31,061 nt of DNA, taken from Nostocoides sp039812405 (GTDB lineage Bacteria > Actinomycetota > Actinomycetes > Actinomycetales > Dermatophilaceae). The position numbers and the translations under genes were made by a program. The notes beneath the pieces were generated by a model. It was not told the origin of the DNA and searched no databases. It saw nothing but the letters and a program-made list of their open reading frames with translations. Each line of letters opens with the position of its first letter. The first letter of the stretch is position 1. The stretch is taken from the NCBI GenBank assembly GCA_039812405.1, contig JBDIAL010000019.1, positions 1 to 31,061 on the forward strand, read 5' to 3'. This document shows positions 14,647-22,613 of this stretch, piece after piece.

Positions 14647-15662
14647 TGCCACTCCTCGACGCCGAGCGATACCACCGCATCCAGTCGGGTGCGGTGGGGC
14701 TCGGCCCCCGCCTCGACGAGGTCGTCGCCGACCTCGTCGAGCGCGGGCTCGACCACGTCGTGTTCGCCGGGACGGGCGGTGCCGGCATCCTCATGACGCC
14801 CGCGGCCGACCTGCTCCGCGACCGCGGCCGGGTGCGCGTCTCGCTGATGCGACCGGCCGAGATGGTCGTCGATCTCCCGTCGTCGGTCGACGCCCGGACC
14901 GTCGTCCTCATCCCGTCGTTGTCCGGCACGACGCCGGAGTCGCTCGAGGTGACGCCCCTCGTCCAGGCGCGCGGGGCCCGCGTCCTCGCCCTCGTCGGCG
15001 ACGGGGCCAGCCCGCTCGCCGCGAGCGCCGACGTCGCCCTCGTCAACCCGGCGGCTGACGACACCTCGAGCGAGTCCTTCTACCTGCAGTCGCTGCTGCT
15101 CGCCCTCGCCGTGCTCCGCCACACCGGTGCCGGGACGGCGGAGGACGACGCGCTGGTCGCCGGACTCTCCGGGCTGCCCGACGCCCTCCTGGCCGCCAAG
15201 CAGGCATACGGGCAACGGGCCGTCGAGGCGGCCGAGCACCTCGCCGAGGGAGGCCCGCACATCATCACGGGGGCCGGGCCGGCTTGGGCGGAGGCGTGGT
15301 ACTACGGCATGTGCATCCTCGAGGAGATGCAGTGGATCCCGACCCGGCCCGTGCACGCCTCGGACTTCTTCCACGGCACACTCGAGCTCGTCGAGCCCGG
15401 GGTCAGCGTCGTCATCCTCGCCGGTGAGGGGCCGACCCGCGCGCTGACCTACCGGGTCGAGAAGTTCGTCCGCCAGATCACCGACCGGGTCCTCGTCGTC
15501 GACGCGGCCGACGCGCCCCTCCCGGGCCTCACCCCCGCCGGACGCGGCCAGGTCTCCCCCGTCGTGCTCGCCGCGCTCCTGGAGCGGGTGAGCGCCCACC
15601 TCGAGGTCCTTCGCGACCATCCCCTCACGACGCGGCGCTACTACCGCAGGATGGAGTACTGA
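14646..15662 (+). CDS. SIS-domain fructosamine 6-phosphate deglycase (FrlB-like) 2
   Basis: A 338-residue SIS protein, paralogous to the preceding gene. Seen: FAGTGGAGILMTPA (40-53), SLSGTTPESLEV (91-102), ILEEMQWIPTRPVHASDFFHGTLELVE (224-250) and EKFV near the end of the second SIS domain. E227 and H243 keep the 16-residue spacing of the FraB Glu/His catalytic pair, so this is the better candidate for the deglycase splitting a fructosamine 6-phosphate into glucose 6-phosphate and an amine or amino acid. ATG 14646 overlaps the upstream stop by one base. The kinase gene starts 1 bp after its stop. The adjacent SIS pair recalls GfrE/GfrF of glucoselysine catabolism. Exact substrate not determinable. 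Confidence 0.86.
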   Translation: MPLLDAERYHRIQSGAVGLGPRLDEVVADLVERGLDHVVFAGTGGAGILMTPAADLLRDRGRVRVSLMRPAEMVVDLPSSVDARTVVLIPSLSGTTPESLEVTPLVQARGARVLALVGDGASPLAASADVALVNPAADDTSSESFYLQSLLLALAVLRHTGAGTAEDDALVAGLSGLPDALLAAKQAYGQRAVEAAEHLAEGGPHIITGAGPAWAEAWYYGMCILEEMQWIPTRPVHASDFFHGTLELVEPGVSVVILAGEGPTRALTYRVEKFVRQITDRVLVVDAADAPLPGLTPAGRGQVSPVVLAALLERVSAHLEVLRDHPLTTRRYYRRMEY

Positions 15663-15663
15663 G

Positions 15664-16536
15664 ATGGCGGCAACCCCGCGCATCGCAGCGGTCGGCGACA
15701 ACGTCGTCGACCGGTATCTCGAGCGCGGAGTCATGTTCCCGGGCGGCAACACCGTCAACGTCGCGGTCCACGTCCGCCGGCTCGGCATCGCGAGCACCTA
15801 CATCGGCGCCGTCGGCACCGACCACGCAGGCCGCGTCGTCCTCGACGCGCTGCGCGCGGAGGGCGTGGACACCGGCGCCGTCCGGGTCGTCGACGGCCCC
15901 AACGCGGCAGCCACCGTGCGCGTCGTCGAGGGCAACCGGGTGTTCGGCGGGGGGAGCCGTGGCGTCTCGGTCTTCGACCCGTCCCCCGGGGAGCTCGCGC
16001 TGCTGCGGGACCACGACATCGTCCACACCGGGGAGTGCTCCCACCTCGAGCAGCACCTGCCCGAGCTGCACGAGGCGGCGCGCCTACTGTCCTACGACTT
16101 CTCCGAGCGTCCCTGGGACTACGTCGAGGCGCTCGCCCCGCACGCCGACCTCGCCATCCTCTCCCTGCCCCACGGTCATCTCGACCGCGCGACCGACCTG
16201 GCCCGCCGGGTGCGCGCACTCGGGCCCCGGACCGTCGTGGTGACCCTCGGCGCGTCCGGGGCACTCCTGGACGACGGGGAGATCCATTCCGCCCCGGCCG
16301 GCACGGGGCCCATCGTCGACACCCTCGGCGCCGGCGACGCCCTCATCGCCCGGCTGCTCGTCGGGCTGTCCACCGGCGAGACGCACGAGGCGGCGCTCCA
16401 CGCGGCCACCGAGTACGCCTCGGCCACCTGCGCGACCTTCGGTGCCTTCGGCTACGAGACGCCGATCGACGGCGGGGACCTGCCCCCCGCCGTGCCCTCC
16501 CCCACCACCGCCTCAGAAGGACGGGAAACACGATGA
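15664..16536 (+). CDS. frlD: PfkB-family fructosamine kinase (FrlD-like)
   Basis: A 290-residue ribokinase-family kinase. Seen: GDNVVDRY (11-18), PGGNTVNVAVHVRRLG (26-41), the internal SYDFSERPWDYVEAL resembling the DFSDKWD segment of E. coli FrlD, VVVTLGASGALL, and DTLGAGDALIA with catalytic base D225. FrlD phosphorylates fructoselysine at C6 using ATP; the N-terminal GDN-D and GGN-VNVAV blocks match that enzyme better than generic fructokinases. Its place between SIS deglycase-like genes and an importer supports a fructosamine kinase. The start ATG at 15664 is 1 bp after the previous stop, and the end overlaps the binding-protein start (ATGA). The amino-acid moiety recognised is unknown. 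Confidence 0.82.
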   Translation: MAATPRIAAVGDNVVDRYLERGVMFPGGNTVNVAVHVRRLGIASTYIGAVGTDHAGRVVLDALRAEGVDTGAVRVVDGPNAAATVRVVEGNRVFGGGSRGVSVFDPSPGELALLRDHDIVHTGECSHLEQHLPELHEAARLLSYDFSERPWDYVEALAPHADLAILSLPHGHLDRATDLARRVRALGPRTVVVTLGASGALLDDGEIHSAPAGTGPIVDTLGAGDALIARLLVGLSTGETHEAALHAATEYASATCATFGAFGYETPIDGGDLPPAVPSPTTASEGRETR

Positions 16537-17876
16537 AGAGAACACCCCTCACAGCCCTGGCCTGCGCGGCCGTCGGCCTCCTCGCCATCGGTGCCTGCGG
16601 CGCGCCGGGGGCCAGCTCCGCCTCGACGAGCGCGACCGGGAACCTCGCGAGCCCCACGTCGAAGACCGGGACGATCAGCATCATCACGAAGTTCGCCGAC
16701 CCGCGGTACGCGCCGTACTTCGTCGACGTGGCCAAGGCATACGAGAAGGCCAACCCGGGCGTCAAGATCGACCTCCAGCAGGTCGGCGACCAGCCCTACA
16801 AGGACAAGATCCGGGTCCTCGCCTCCTCCAAGCAGCTGCCGGACATCTACTTCTCGTGGGCCGGTGACTTCACGAACAAGTTCGTCCGCGCCGGGCTCGC
16901 CGCCGACCTCACCTCGGTCATCGGACCGGACACCGAGTGGGGCAAGACGATGTCCCCCGCCGCTCTGAAGACCTTCGAGTACGACGGGAAGTACTACGGC
17001 GTCCCGATCGACCTCGACGCCAAGTTCATGGCATACAACTCGGCCGACTTCGCCAAGGCGGGGCTCAGCGGGGCTCCCGCGACCTTCGAGGACCTCCTGG
17101 CCGACTGCACGAAGCTGAAGAGCGCGGGCTACACGCCGATCGCGTTCGGCAACCAGTACGGCTGGCCGGCGATCCACTACATCACCCAGCTCAACGCCTA
17201 CAACGTCCCGGCCGACACCCTGGCCAAGGACTACGCGCCGGCGACCGGGCAGTTCACCGACCCCGGGTACGTCAAGGCGCTGACCCAGTTCCAGCAGCTG
17301 GTCACCACCTGCACGACCAAGGGCGCCAACGGCCTGTCCCACGAGTCCGCGCAGGCGACCTTCATCAACGGCAAGTCGGCCATGCACTACCTGGAGTCGG
17401 TGGAGTTCAGCGTCCTCACCAAGGACGGCGGCGCCCCGGCCTCGACCGCCGACAACTGGTCGTTCTTCCAGCTGCCCGCCCCCACCGGCGCGACCGGCGA
17501 CTCCAAGGCGCTCACCGGCGCGCCCGACGGCTTCCTCGTCAACCCGCAGAGCAAGAACGCCGCCCTCGCCGTGGACTTCCTGAAGTTCATGACGAACGAG
17601 CAGAACGCCCAGCAGCTCGTCAAGCAGATCGGCTGGCTCAGCCCCGTCAAGGGGTCCGCGACGGAGCAGAACACGTTCCCCCAGCTGCGGCAGGCCCTCG
17701 ACAAGATCAACTCGGCCAGCCAGTTCGCGGTGTGGCTCGACACGGTCACCAACGCCGACGTCGCCAACGCCTACCTGTCCGGCGCGGAGGGCCTCGTCGA
17801 CGGCTCGCAGACGCCCGAGCAGGTCATGAAGTCCGTTCAGGCCACCGCGGCGAAGGTTCGCAACTCCGCCGGGTGA
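16533..17876 (+). CDS. ABC transporter sugar-binding lipoprotein (family 1, CUT1)
   Basis: A 447-residue extracellular solute-binding protein. Seen: an N-terminal lipoprotein signal with positive MKR, hydrophobic core and lipobox IGAC with C22, then a Ser/Thr/Ala linker and the binding fold (TISIITKFADPRYAPYFVDVAKAYEKANPGVKI; GAPDGFLVNPQSKNAALAVDFLKFM). Known: this family delivers oligosaccharides or sugar derivatives to CUT1 permeases. Context (FrlD-like kinase upstream, two permeases downstream, equivalent to FrlO-FrlN-FrlM of Bacillus) suggests fructosamines or glycated peptides as ligand, by inference. The ATG at 16533 overlaps the kinase stop, with AAGGA upstream. A 64-bp gap with AAGGAAG precedes the first permease. 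Confidence 0.9.
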   Translation: MKRTPLTALACAAVGLLAIGACGAPGASSASTSATGNLASPTSKTGTISIITKFADPRYAPYFVDVAKAYEKANPGVKIDLQQVGDQPYKDKIRVLASSKQLPDIYFSWAGDFTNKFVRAGLAADLTSVIGPDTEWGKTMSPAALKTFEYDGKYYGVPIDLDAKFMAYNSADFAKAGLSGAPATFEDLLADCTKLKSAGYTPIAFGNQYGWPAIHYITQLNAYNVPADTLAKDYAPATGQFTDPGYVKALTQFQQLVTTCTTKGANGLSHESAQATFINGKSAMHYLESVEFSVLTKDGGAPASTADNWSFFQLPAPTGATGDSKALTGAPDGFLVNPQSKNAALAVDFLKFMTNEQNAQQLVKQIGWLSPVKGSATEQNTFPQLRQALDKINSASQFAVWLDTVTNADVANAYLSGAEGLVDGSQTPEQVMKSVQATAAKVRNSAG

Positions 17877-17940
17877 CCCCTCGGTCGGCCCCCCGGACCC
17901 CTGGTCCGCGGGGCCGACCCCCAAGCGTAAGGAAGCCATC

Positions 17941-18825
17941 GTGACAACGAAGTCCCGCACGTGGGGCGGCTGGCTGTGGATCGCCCCGGCGCTCGTGCTG
18001 CTGGCCGTGTTCGTCTACTACCCCATCTTCGACAACTTCCGGCTCAGCCTCTACTCCTGGAACGCGTTCTCGCCGGCGCGCTTCGTCGGGCTGGACAACT
18101 ACCGGACCGCCGCCCAGGACCCCGTCTTCTGGCGGGCCCTGCGCAACAACACGACCTTCGCCATCGTGTCGCTCATCTGCCAGGTCGGCTTCTCGCTCGT
18201 CCTCGCCGCGATCCTGGAGGAGTTCGTCCACTCCCGGCTGCGGGGCGTCCTGCGCACCATCTACTTCATCCCGGCCGTCATCTCCATCACGGTCGCCGGC
18301 ATCCTGTTCTCCTTCCTCTACAACCCGCAGATCGGCCTCATCAACCGGGCCCTCGAGGCCGTCGGGCTCGACTCGTGGACGCACTCCTGGCTCGGTGAGC
18401 CCTCGACCGCCATGGGCAGCATCATCGCGATGAGCCAGTGGCAGTCCATCGGCTACACCGCGGTCCTCTTCGTCGTCGCGATCCAACGGATCCCCCGCGA
18501 GTACTACGAGGCCGCCCGCGTCGACGGCGCCGGACCGATCCGGCAGTTCTTCTCCATCACCGTGCCCATGGTGCGGGAGATGACGACACTCATGATCATC
18601 CTCACCGTCTCCGGCGCGTTCCTCGTCTTCAACGAGGTGCAGGTCATGACCGACGGCGGCCCGTCCAACTCCAGCCAGGTCCTCGGAACCTGGCTCTACC
18701 AGAACGCATTCCTGCAGGACAACATGGGATATGCGTCCGCCATCGCGACGGTGATCTTCGTCATCACCTTCGCCATCGCCATCGCCCAGCTCGTCGTCAC
18801 GAGGAAGCGGAGGGTCGAGCTGTGA
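17941..18825 (+). CDS. ABC transporter permease 1 (MalF-like, CUT1)
   Basis: A 294-residue inner-membrane permease with six predicted transmembrane segments. Seen: WLWIAPALVLLAVFVYYPI (TM1) and the EAA loop EYYEAARVDGAGPIRQFFSITVPM (about residues 189-212) that docks the ATPase. The GTG at 17941 has AAGGAAG upstream. Its TGA overlaps the GTG of the second permease (GTGA). No ATP-binding subunit is encoded nearby; actinobacterial CUT1 systems usually share a distant MsiK-type ATPase. Confidence 0.92.
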   Translation: MTTKSRTWGGWLWIAPALVLLAVFVYYPIFDNFRLSLYSWNAFSPARFVGLDNYRTAAQDPVFWRALRNNTTFAIVSLICQVGFSLVLAAILEEFVHSRLRGVLRTIYFIPAVISITVAGILFSFLYNPQIGLINRALEAVGLDSWTHSWLGEPSTAMGSIIAMSQWQSIGYTAVLFVVAIQRIPREYYEAARVDGAGPIRQFFSITVPMVREMTTLMIILTVSGAFLVFNEVQVMTDGGPSNSSQVLGTWLYQNAFLQDNMGYASAIATVIFVITFAIAIAQLVVTRKRRVEL

Positions 18826-19712
18826 CCACGTCCACGTCCACCCTGCAGACACCCCTGCGGTCCGCACCGCCCCAGACCTCGACGGCCCGTGTCGTCGGCC
18901 GGCGGGTCCGCGCCGTCGCCGTGTCCGTGCTGCTCGTCGTCCTCGCCGTCGCGGTCATCTACCCCCTGCTCTGGATGGTCCTCAGCAGCTTCAAGGACAA
19001 CCGGGAGGTCTTCGACCACCCGTGGGGGCTGCCCGGCGCGATGCGCTGGAGCAACTTCGCGAAGGCGGGCAGCGCCGGCGTCGTGCGCTACTTCGCCAAC
19101 AGCATCATCGTGACGGCCGCGTCGATCGTCACGACCGTCCTGATCAGCGCCTGGGCGGCCTTCTCGCTCACGCGGCTGAAGATCCGGTTCGGGGGCTTCG
19201 CCCTCGGGGTCGTGCTCGGCGGGCTGATGATCGCCCCGACCGTCGCGCTCATCCCCCTCTTCGGCCTCCTGCAGAGCCTGCACATCTACGACACCTACTG
19301 GGCGCTCATCGTCCTCTACACGGCGTTCCGGATCCCCTTCACGACGTTCCTCATCCGGGCCTACATGATCGACCTGCCCAGCGAGGTCGACGAGGCGGCC
19401 ATCCTCGACGGCTGCTCCAAGAGCCAGACCTTCTGGCAGGTCACCCTGCCGATGTGCCGGCCGATCCTCGTGTCGAGCGCGCTCCTGCACGCCCTGTTCG
19501 CCTGGAACGAGTTCGCCTTCGCCCTCGTCTTCATCAACAATCCGAACCTCAAGACCCTCCCCGTCGGGCTCATGGACATGCAGAGCCGGCTGCTCACCGA
19601 CTGGCCCGTCCAGTTCGCCGGCCTGACGATGGCGGCCCTGCCCATGGTCATCCTCTTCCTCATCGGCCAACGGCAGTTCCTCGCCGGACTCACCGAAGGA
19701 ATGGGCAAGTAG
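18822..19712 (+). CDS. ABC transporter permease 2 (MalG-like, CUT1)
   Basis: A 296-residue permease partner of the preceding gene. Seen: VSVLLVVLAVAVIYPLLWMVLSSFKDNREV (TM1 and start of the first loop), GLMIAPTVALIPLFGLLQSL, the EAA loop LPSEVDEAAILDGCSKSQTFWQVTLPM, and the C-terminal GQRQFLAGLTEGMGK typical of MalG-type subunits. The GTG at 18822 overlaps the previous stop, with GGAGGG 7 nt upstream. Last gene of the LacI-controlled operon; a strong palindromic terminator lies 43 bp beyond. Confidence 0.92.
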   Translation: MTTSTSTLQTPLRSAPPQTSTARVVGRRVRAVAVSVLLVVLAVAVIYPLLWMVLSSFKDNREVFDHPWGLPGAMRWSNFAKAGSAGVVRYFANSIIVTAASIVTTVLISAWAAFSLTRLKIRFGGFALGVVLGGLMIAPTVALIPLFGLLQSLHIYDTYWALIVLYTAFRIPFTTFLIRAYMIDLPSEVDEAAILDGCSKSQTFWQVTLPMCRPILVSSALLHALFAWNEFAFALVFINNPNLKTLPVGLMDMQSRLLTDWPVQFAGLTMAALPMVILFLIGQRQFLAGLTEGMGK

Positions 19713-19755
19713 GCCGACGGCACGCCGGGACGACGTCGCCCTCGACCACCCCCTG

Positions 19756-19789
19756 ACGGGCCCTCCAGGCAGCTGCCTGGAGGGCCCGT
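19756..19789 (+). terminator. 34-bp perfect palindrome, operon terminator
   Basis: The sequence is exactly self-complementary about 19772/19773 (core AGGCAGCTGCCT), giving a stem of about 15 bp with an AGCU loop in RNA. It is followed by a short T-containing run (TTCCGTCGTCC). Its position after the last permease supports intrinsic termination; being symmetric it would also work on the minus strand. Confidence 0.75.
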
Positions 19790-19829
19790 TCCGTCGTCCC
19801 GGCGGGTGGAGACAGCCTCTCGCGCTATG

Positions 19830-19842
19830 TTCACTAAGTGAA
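19830..19842. promoter_or_regulatory. Candidate operator upstream of the MFS/GH65 operon
   Basis: TTCACT-A-AGTGAA is a perfect 6-bp inverted repeat in a locally AT-richer stretch 128 bp before the MFS start. A -10-like TATGTT (19826-19831) overlaps it. The ROK repressor at 25800-26990 is the plausible ligand, but only this one copy was seen. The rest of 19790-19969 shows nothing else definable. Confidence 0.4.
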
Positions 19843-19969
19843 GACCTAGAACTACTCACGGGTTACTTCCATCCATCTCTTGAACATATGCCGCGCAGCG
19901 AGTTGACTGTGAGCCCACCGCCTCGACCGCCCCGGCCGAGGTCTTCCAGCGAAGGAAGGAAGCTCACCG

Positions 19970-21469
19970 ATGAGCGAGCACGCGGCGTTCGCAGACGACG
20001 GCCCGTCGATATTCGACGACGACGAGGGGGGCGGTGGCAGCGGCATCATCCGCGTCGCCTCGGTCGCCGCGCTCGGCGGCCTGCTCTTCGGCTACGACAG
20101 CGCCGTCATCAACGGCGCCGTCTCGTCGATCAAGACGGCGTTCCACGTGAGCGACGCGCTGCTCGGCTTCGCCGTCGCCTCGGCGCTGCTGGGCGCCGCC
20201 GCGGGCGCGATGAGCGCCGGTCGGCTCGCCGACCGCTTCGGCCGGCTGCGGGTCATGAAGATCGCCGCCGTCCTCTTCCTCATCAGCGCCCTCGGCGCCG
20301 GCCTCGCGCCGGAGCTGTGGACCCTCGTGTTCTTCCGGGTCGTCGGCGGCGTGGCCATCGGCATGGCCTCCGTCATCGCACCCGCATACATCGCCGAGAC
20401 GTCACCGGCCCGGATCCGTGGACGGCTCGGGTCGCTGCAGCAGCTCGCCATCGTCCTCGGCATCTTCCTGTCGCTGCTCGTCGACTGGCTGCTGGCCCAG
20501 GCCGCGGGCAGCGCCGACAGCACCCTGGCGTTCGGGCTCGCCGCCTGGCGCTGGATGTTCATCGCCATGGCGATCCCGGCCATCGCCTACGGGCTGCTCG
20601 CCACGACGATCCCCGAGTCGCCGCGCTTCCTCGTGGCCCAGCACCGCATCCCCGAGGCCCGCAAGGTCCTCACGATGCTGCTCGGCGAGAAGAACCTCGA
20701 CATCACGATCAGCCGGATCGAGGACAGCCTGCACCGCGACACCAAGCCGTCCTGGAGCGATCTGAAGCGACCCGGTGGCGGCCTCTTCCCGATCGTCTGG
20801 GTCGGTCTCCTGCTGTCGATCTTCCAGCAGGCCGTCGGCATCAACGTGATCTTCTACTACTCGAACATCCTCTGGGAGGCCGTGGGCTTCAAGGAGAGCC
20901 AGTCCTTCCAGATCAGCGTCTTCACCTCGGTCGTCAACATCGCGACGACGATCGTCGCGATCGTCATGGTCGACCGGGTCGGCCGCAAGCCGCTGCTGCT
21001 GGTCGGCTCGGCCGGCATGACGGTCACCCTCGGCGCGATGGCCTACTGCTTCGCGACGGCGACCCTGAACGCCGACGGATCGCCGCACCTGTCCGGCGCG
21101 TCGGGCCCCATCGCCCTCGTCTCGGCGAACCTGTTCGTCATCTTCTTCGGCATGAGCTGGGGACCGGTCGTCTGGGTGCTGCTCGGCGAGATGTTCCCCA
21201 ACCGCATCCGCGCGGCCGCGCTCTCCCTCGCCGCGGCCGGCCAGTGGGCGGCCAACTGGGCGATCACCGTGTCGTTCCCGCCGCTGAAGAGCCTGTCCCT
21301 GGGCCTCGCCTACAGCATGTACACCGCCTTCGCGCTCCTGTCCCTCTTCTTCGTCATGCGCTTCGTCCGGGAGACCAAGGGCATGTCGCTGGAGGACATG
21401 GACGCGGCCGCGGGGATCACGCCCACCTCGGGCGGCCGAGCGGACCCCGAGGCCGCGGCGCCCGCCTGA
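19970..21469 (+). CDS. MFS sugar porter (sugar:H+ symporter family)
   Basis: A 499-residue, 12-TM sugar porter. Seen: GGLLFGYDSAVINGAV (TM1), GRLADRFGRLRVMK (loop 2-3 motif), ETSPARIRGRLGSLQQLAIVLG, PESPRFLV, FQQAVGINVIFYYSNILW (TM7), VDRVGRKPLLLVG (loop 8-9) and RETKGMSLEDMD at the C-terminus, the complete signature set of XylE/GlcP/AraE-type porters. The ATG at 19970 has AAGGAAGGAAG 7 nt upstream. First gene of a cluster with a PfkB kinase, GH65 phosphorylase and beta-phosphoglucomutase, so it likely imports the intact glucoside cleaved by the phosphorylase. A hairpin at 21495-21532 separates it from the kinase and may lower downstream expression. Confidence 0.93.
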   Translation: MSEHAAFADDGPSIFDDDEGGGGSGIIRVASVAALGGLLFGYDSAVINGAVSSIKTAFHVSDALLGFAVASALLGAAAGAMSAGRLADRFGRLRVMKIAAVLFLISALGAGLAPELWTLVFFRVVGGVAIGMASVIAPAYIAETSPARIRGRLGSLQQLAIVLGIFLSLLVDWLLAQAAGSADSTLAFGLAAWRWMFIAMAIPAIAYGLLATTIPESPRFLVAQHRIPEARKVLTMLLGEKNLDITISRIEDSLHRDTKPSWSDLKRPGGGLFPIVWVGLLLSIFQQAVGINVIFYYSNILWEAVGFKESQSFQISVFTSVVNIATTIVAIVMVDRVGRKPLLLVGSAGMTVTLGAMAYCFATATLNADGSPHLSGASGPIALVSANLFVIFFGMSWGPVVWVLLGEMFPNRIRAAALSLAAAGQWAANWAITVSFPPLKSLSLGLAYSMYTAFALLSLFFVMRFVRETKGMSLEDMDAAAGITPTSGGRADPEAAAPA

Positions 21470-21494
21470 CGGACGGCGCCCGCCCTCCGAAGCC

Positions 21495-21532
21495 CCCGGC
21501 CTGGGTCCGGACGAACCCGGGCCCAGGCCGGG
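21495..21532 (+). terminator. Hairpin between MFS porter and PfkB kinase
   Basis: CCCGGCCTGGG (21495-21505) and CCCAGGCCGGG (21522-21532) form an 11-bp perfect stem around a 16-nt loop. No T tract follows, so partial termination or RNA processing within the operon is more likely than a hard stop. Confidence 0.5.
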
Positions 21533-21604
21533 ACACCAGCACCCCGCGGCGACCGGCCGCGCCGTCCACGGACGACCCCCCGAACCGACACACCAGGAGA
21601 CGTC

Positions 21605-22597
21605 ATGCCCGAAAACCGCAAGGTCGCCGTTCTCGGCCCCATCCCGCGCGACCATGTGACCACCCACCGCGGCGAGGTCTTCGACAAGCTCGGCTGCGCC
21701 CTCTACACGGTGGCCGCGCTGGCCTCGCTGCTCGGACCGGACGACGTCGTGCGACCGATCGTCCACGTGCGCCGGGAGGACGAGCCGCGCATCCACGAGC
21801 TGCTCAGCCCGTTCTCCAACATCGACCTCACCGGCGTCCGCTCCGACAGCGACCGTGGCGACGTCATCGAGCTGACCTACACCGCGCAGAACCGACGCGA
21901 CGAGCGGCAGGCGGGGTTCATGCACCCGATCTCCCCCGCCGACGTCGAGTTCGCCCTCGACTCCGACGCCTTCGTCTGCGTGCCGATCACCGACTACGAG
22001 GTGGCGCAGCCGACCCTGGCCTACCTGCGGGCCCACAGCACCGGCACGATCATGCTCGACTGTCACGGCCCGGCCGTCGCGCTGACCAAGCAGGGCGTGC
22101 GCGTCCCCCGGCTCTGGATCGACCGGGACGCCTGGCTGCCCGACATCGACATCATGAAAATGAACCTCGAGGAGGCCGGGTGCAGCTGGTTCCCCCCGCC
22201 AGGTGCCGATCCCGCCCTCCTCGGGGAGCCCCTGCCACGCGAGCAGCTGCCCGAGTTCGCCGAGCACTGCCTGGACGGCGGGGTCAAGGCGGTGTGCGTG
22301 ACCCTCGACGAGGAGGGCTGCGTCCTGTTCTTCCGGGACGAGACAGGGGCGATGAAGGAGCACGTCGTCGGCCGCATCGAGGTCCAGGACGTCGTCGACA
22401 CGACCGGCTGCGGTGACTCCTTCGCGGGCGGAATGGCCTTCGGCTACCTCGCGACCGGCGACTTCGTCGCCGCGGCCCAGTACGGCAACGCGATGGGCGC
22501 CCAGCGGTGCTCGGGCACCGACCTGTCGGTCTACCGCCCGCTGGAGGACACCATCGCGCAGATCCGCGACGCCTACGGCGCCCTCGCCGCCGTCTGA
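21605..22597 (+). CDS. PfkB-family carbohydrate kinase with atypical N-terminus
   Basis: A 330-residue ribokinase-fold kinase. Seen: the C-terminal PfkB signature VVDTTGCGDSFAGGMAFGYL with base D271, and VKAVCVTLDEEGCVLFF. Odd: the usual substrate-binding GG-x-N-x-A block is replaced by KLGCALYTVAALASLLG (28-44), preceded by LGPIPRDHVTTHRGEVFD, so the sugar pocket is not that of fructokinase or ribokinase. ATG at 21605 is preceded by CAGGAG. It lies 16 bp before the GH65 gene. Inference: it phosphorylates the non-glucosyl half released by phosphorolysis. A nucleoside or inositol substrate is equally possible from sequence alone. Confidence 0.82.
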   Translation: MPENRKVAVLGPIPRDHVTTHRGEVFDKLGCALYTVAALASLLGPDDVVRPIVHVRREDEPRIHELLSPFSNIDLTGVRSDSDRGDVIELTYTAQNRRDERQAGFMHPISPADVEFALDSDAFVCVPITDYEVAQPTLAYLRAHSTGTIMLDCHGPAVALTKQGVRVPRLWIDRDAWLPDIDIMKMNLEEAGCSWFPPPGADPALLGEPLPREQLPEFAEHCLDGGVKAVCVTLDEEGCVLFFRDETGAMKEHVVGRIEVQDVVDTTGCGDSFAGGMAFGYLATGDFVAAAQYGNAMGAQRCSGTDLSVYRPLEDTIAQIRDAYGALAAV

Positions 22598-22613
22598 CCG
22601 GGGCGGCGCGACG

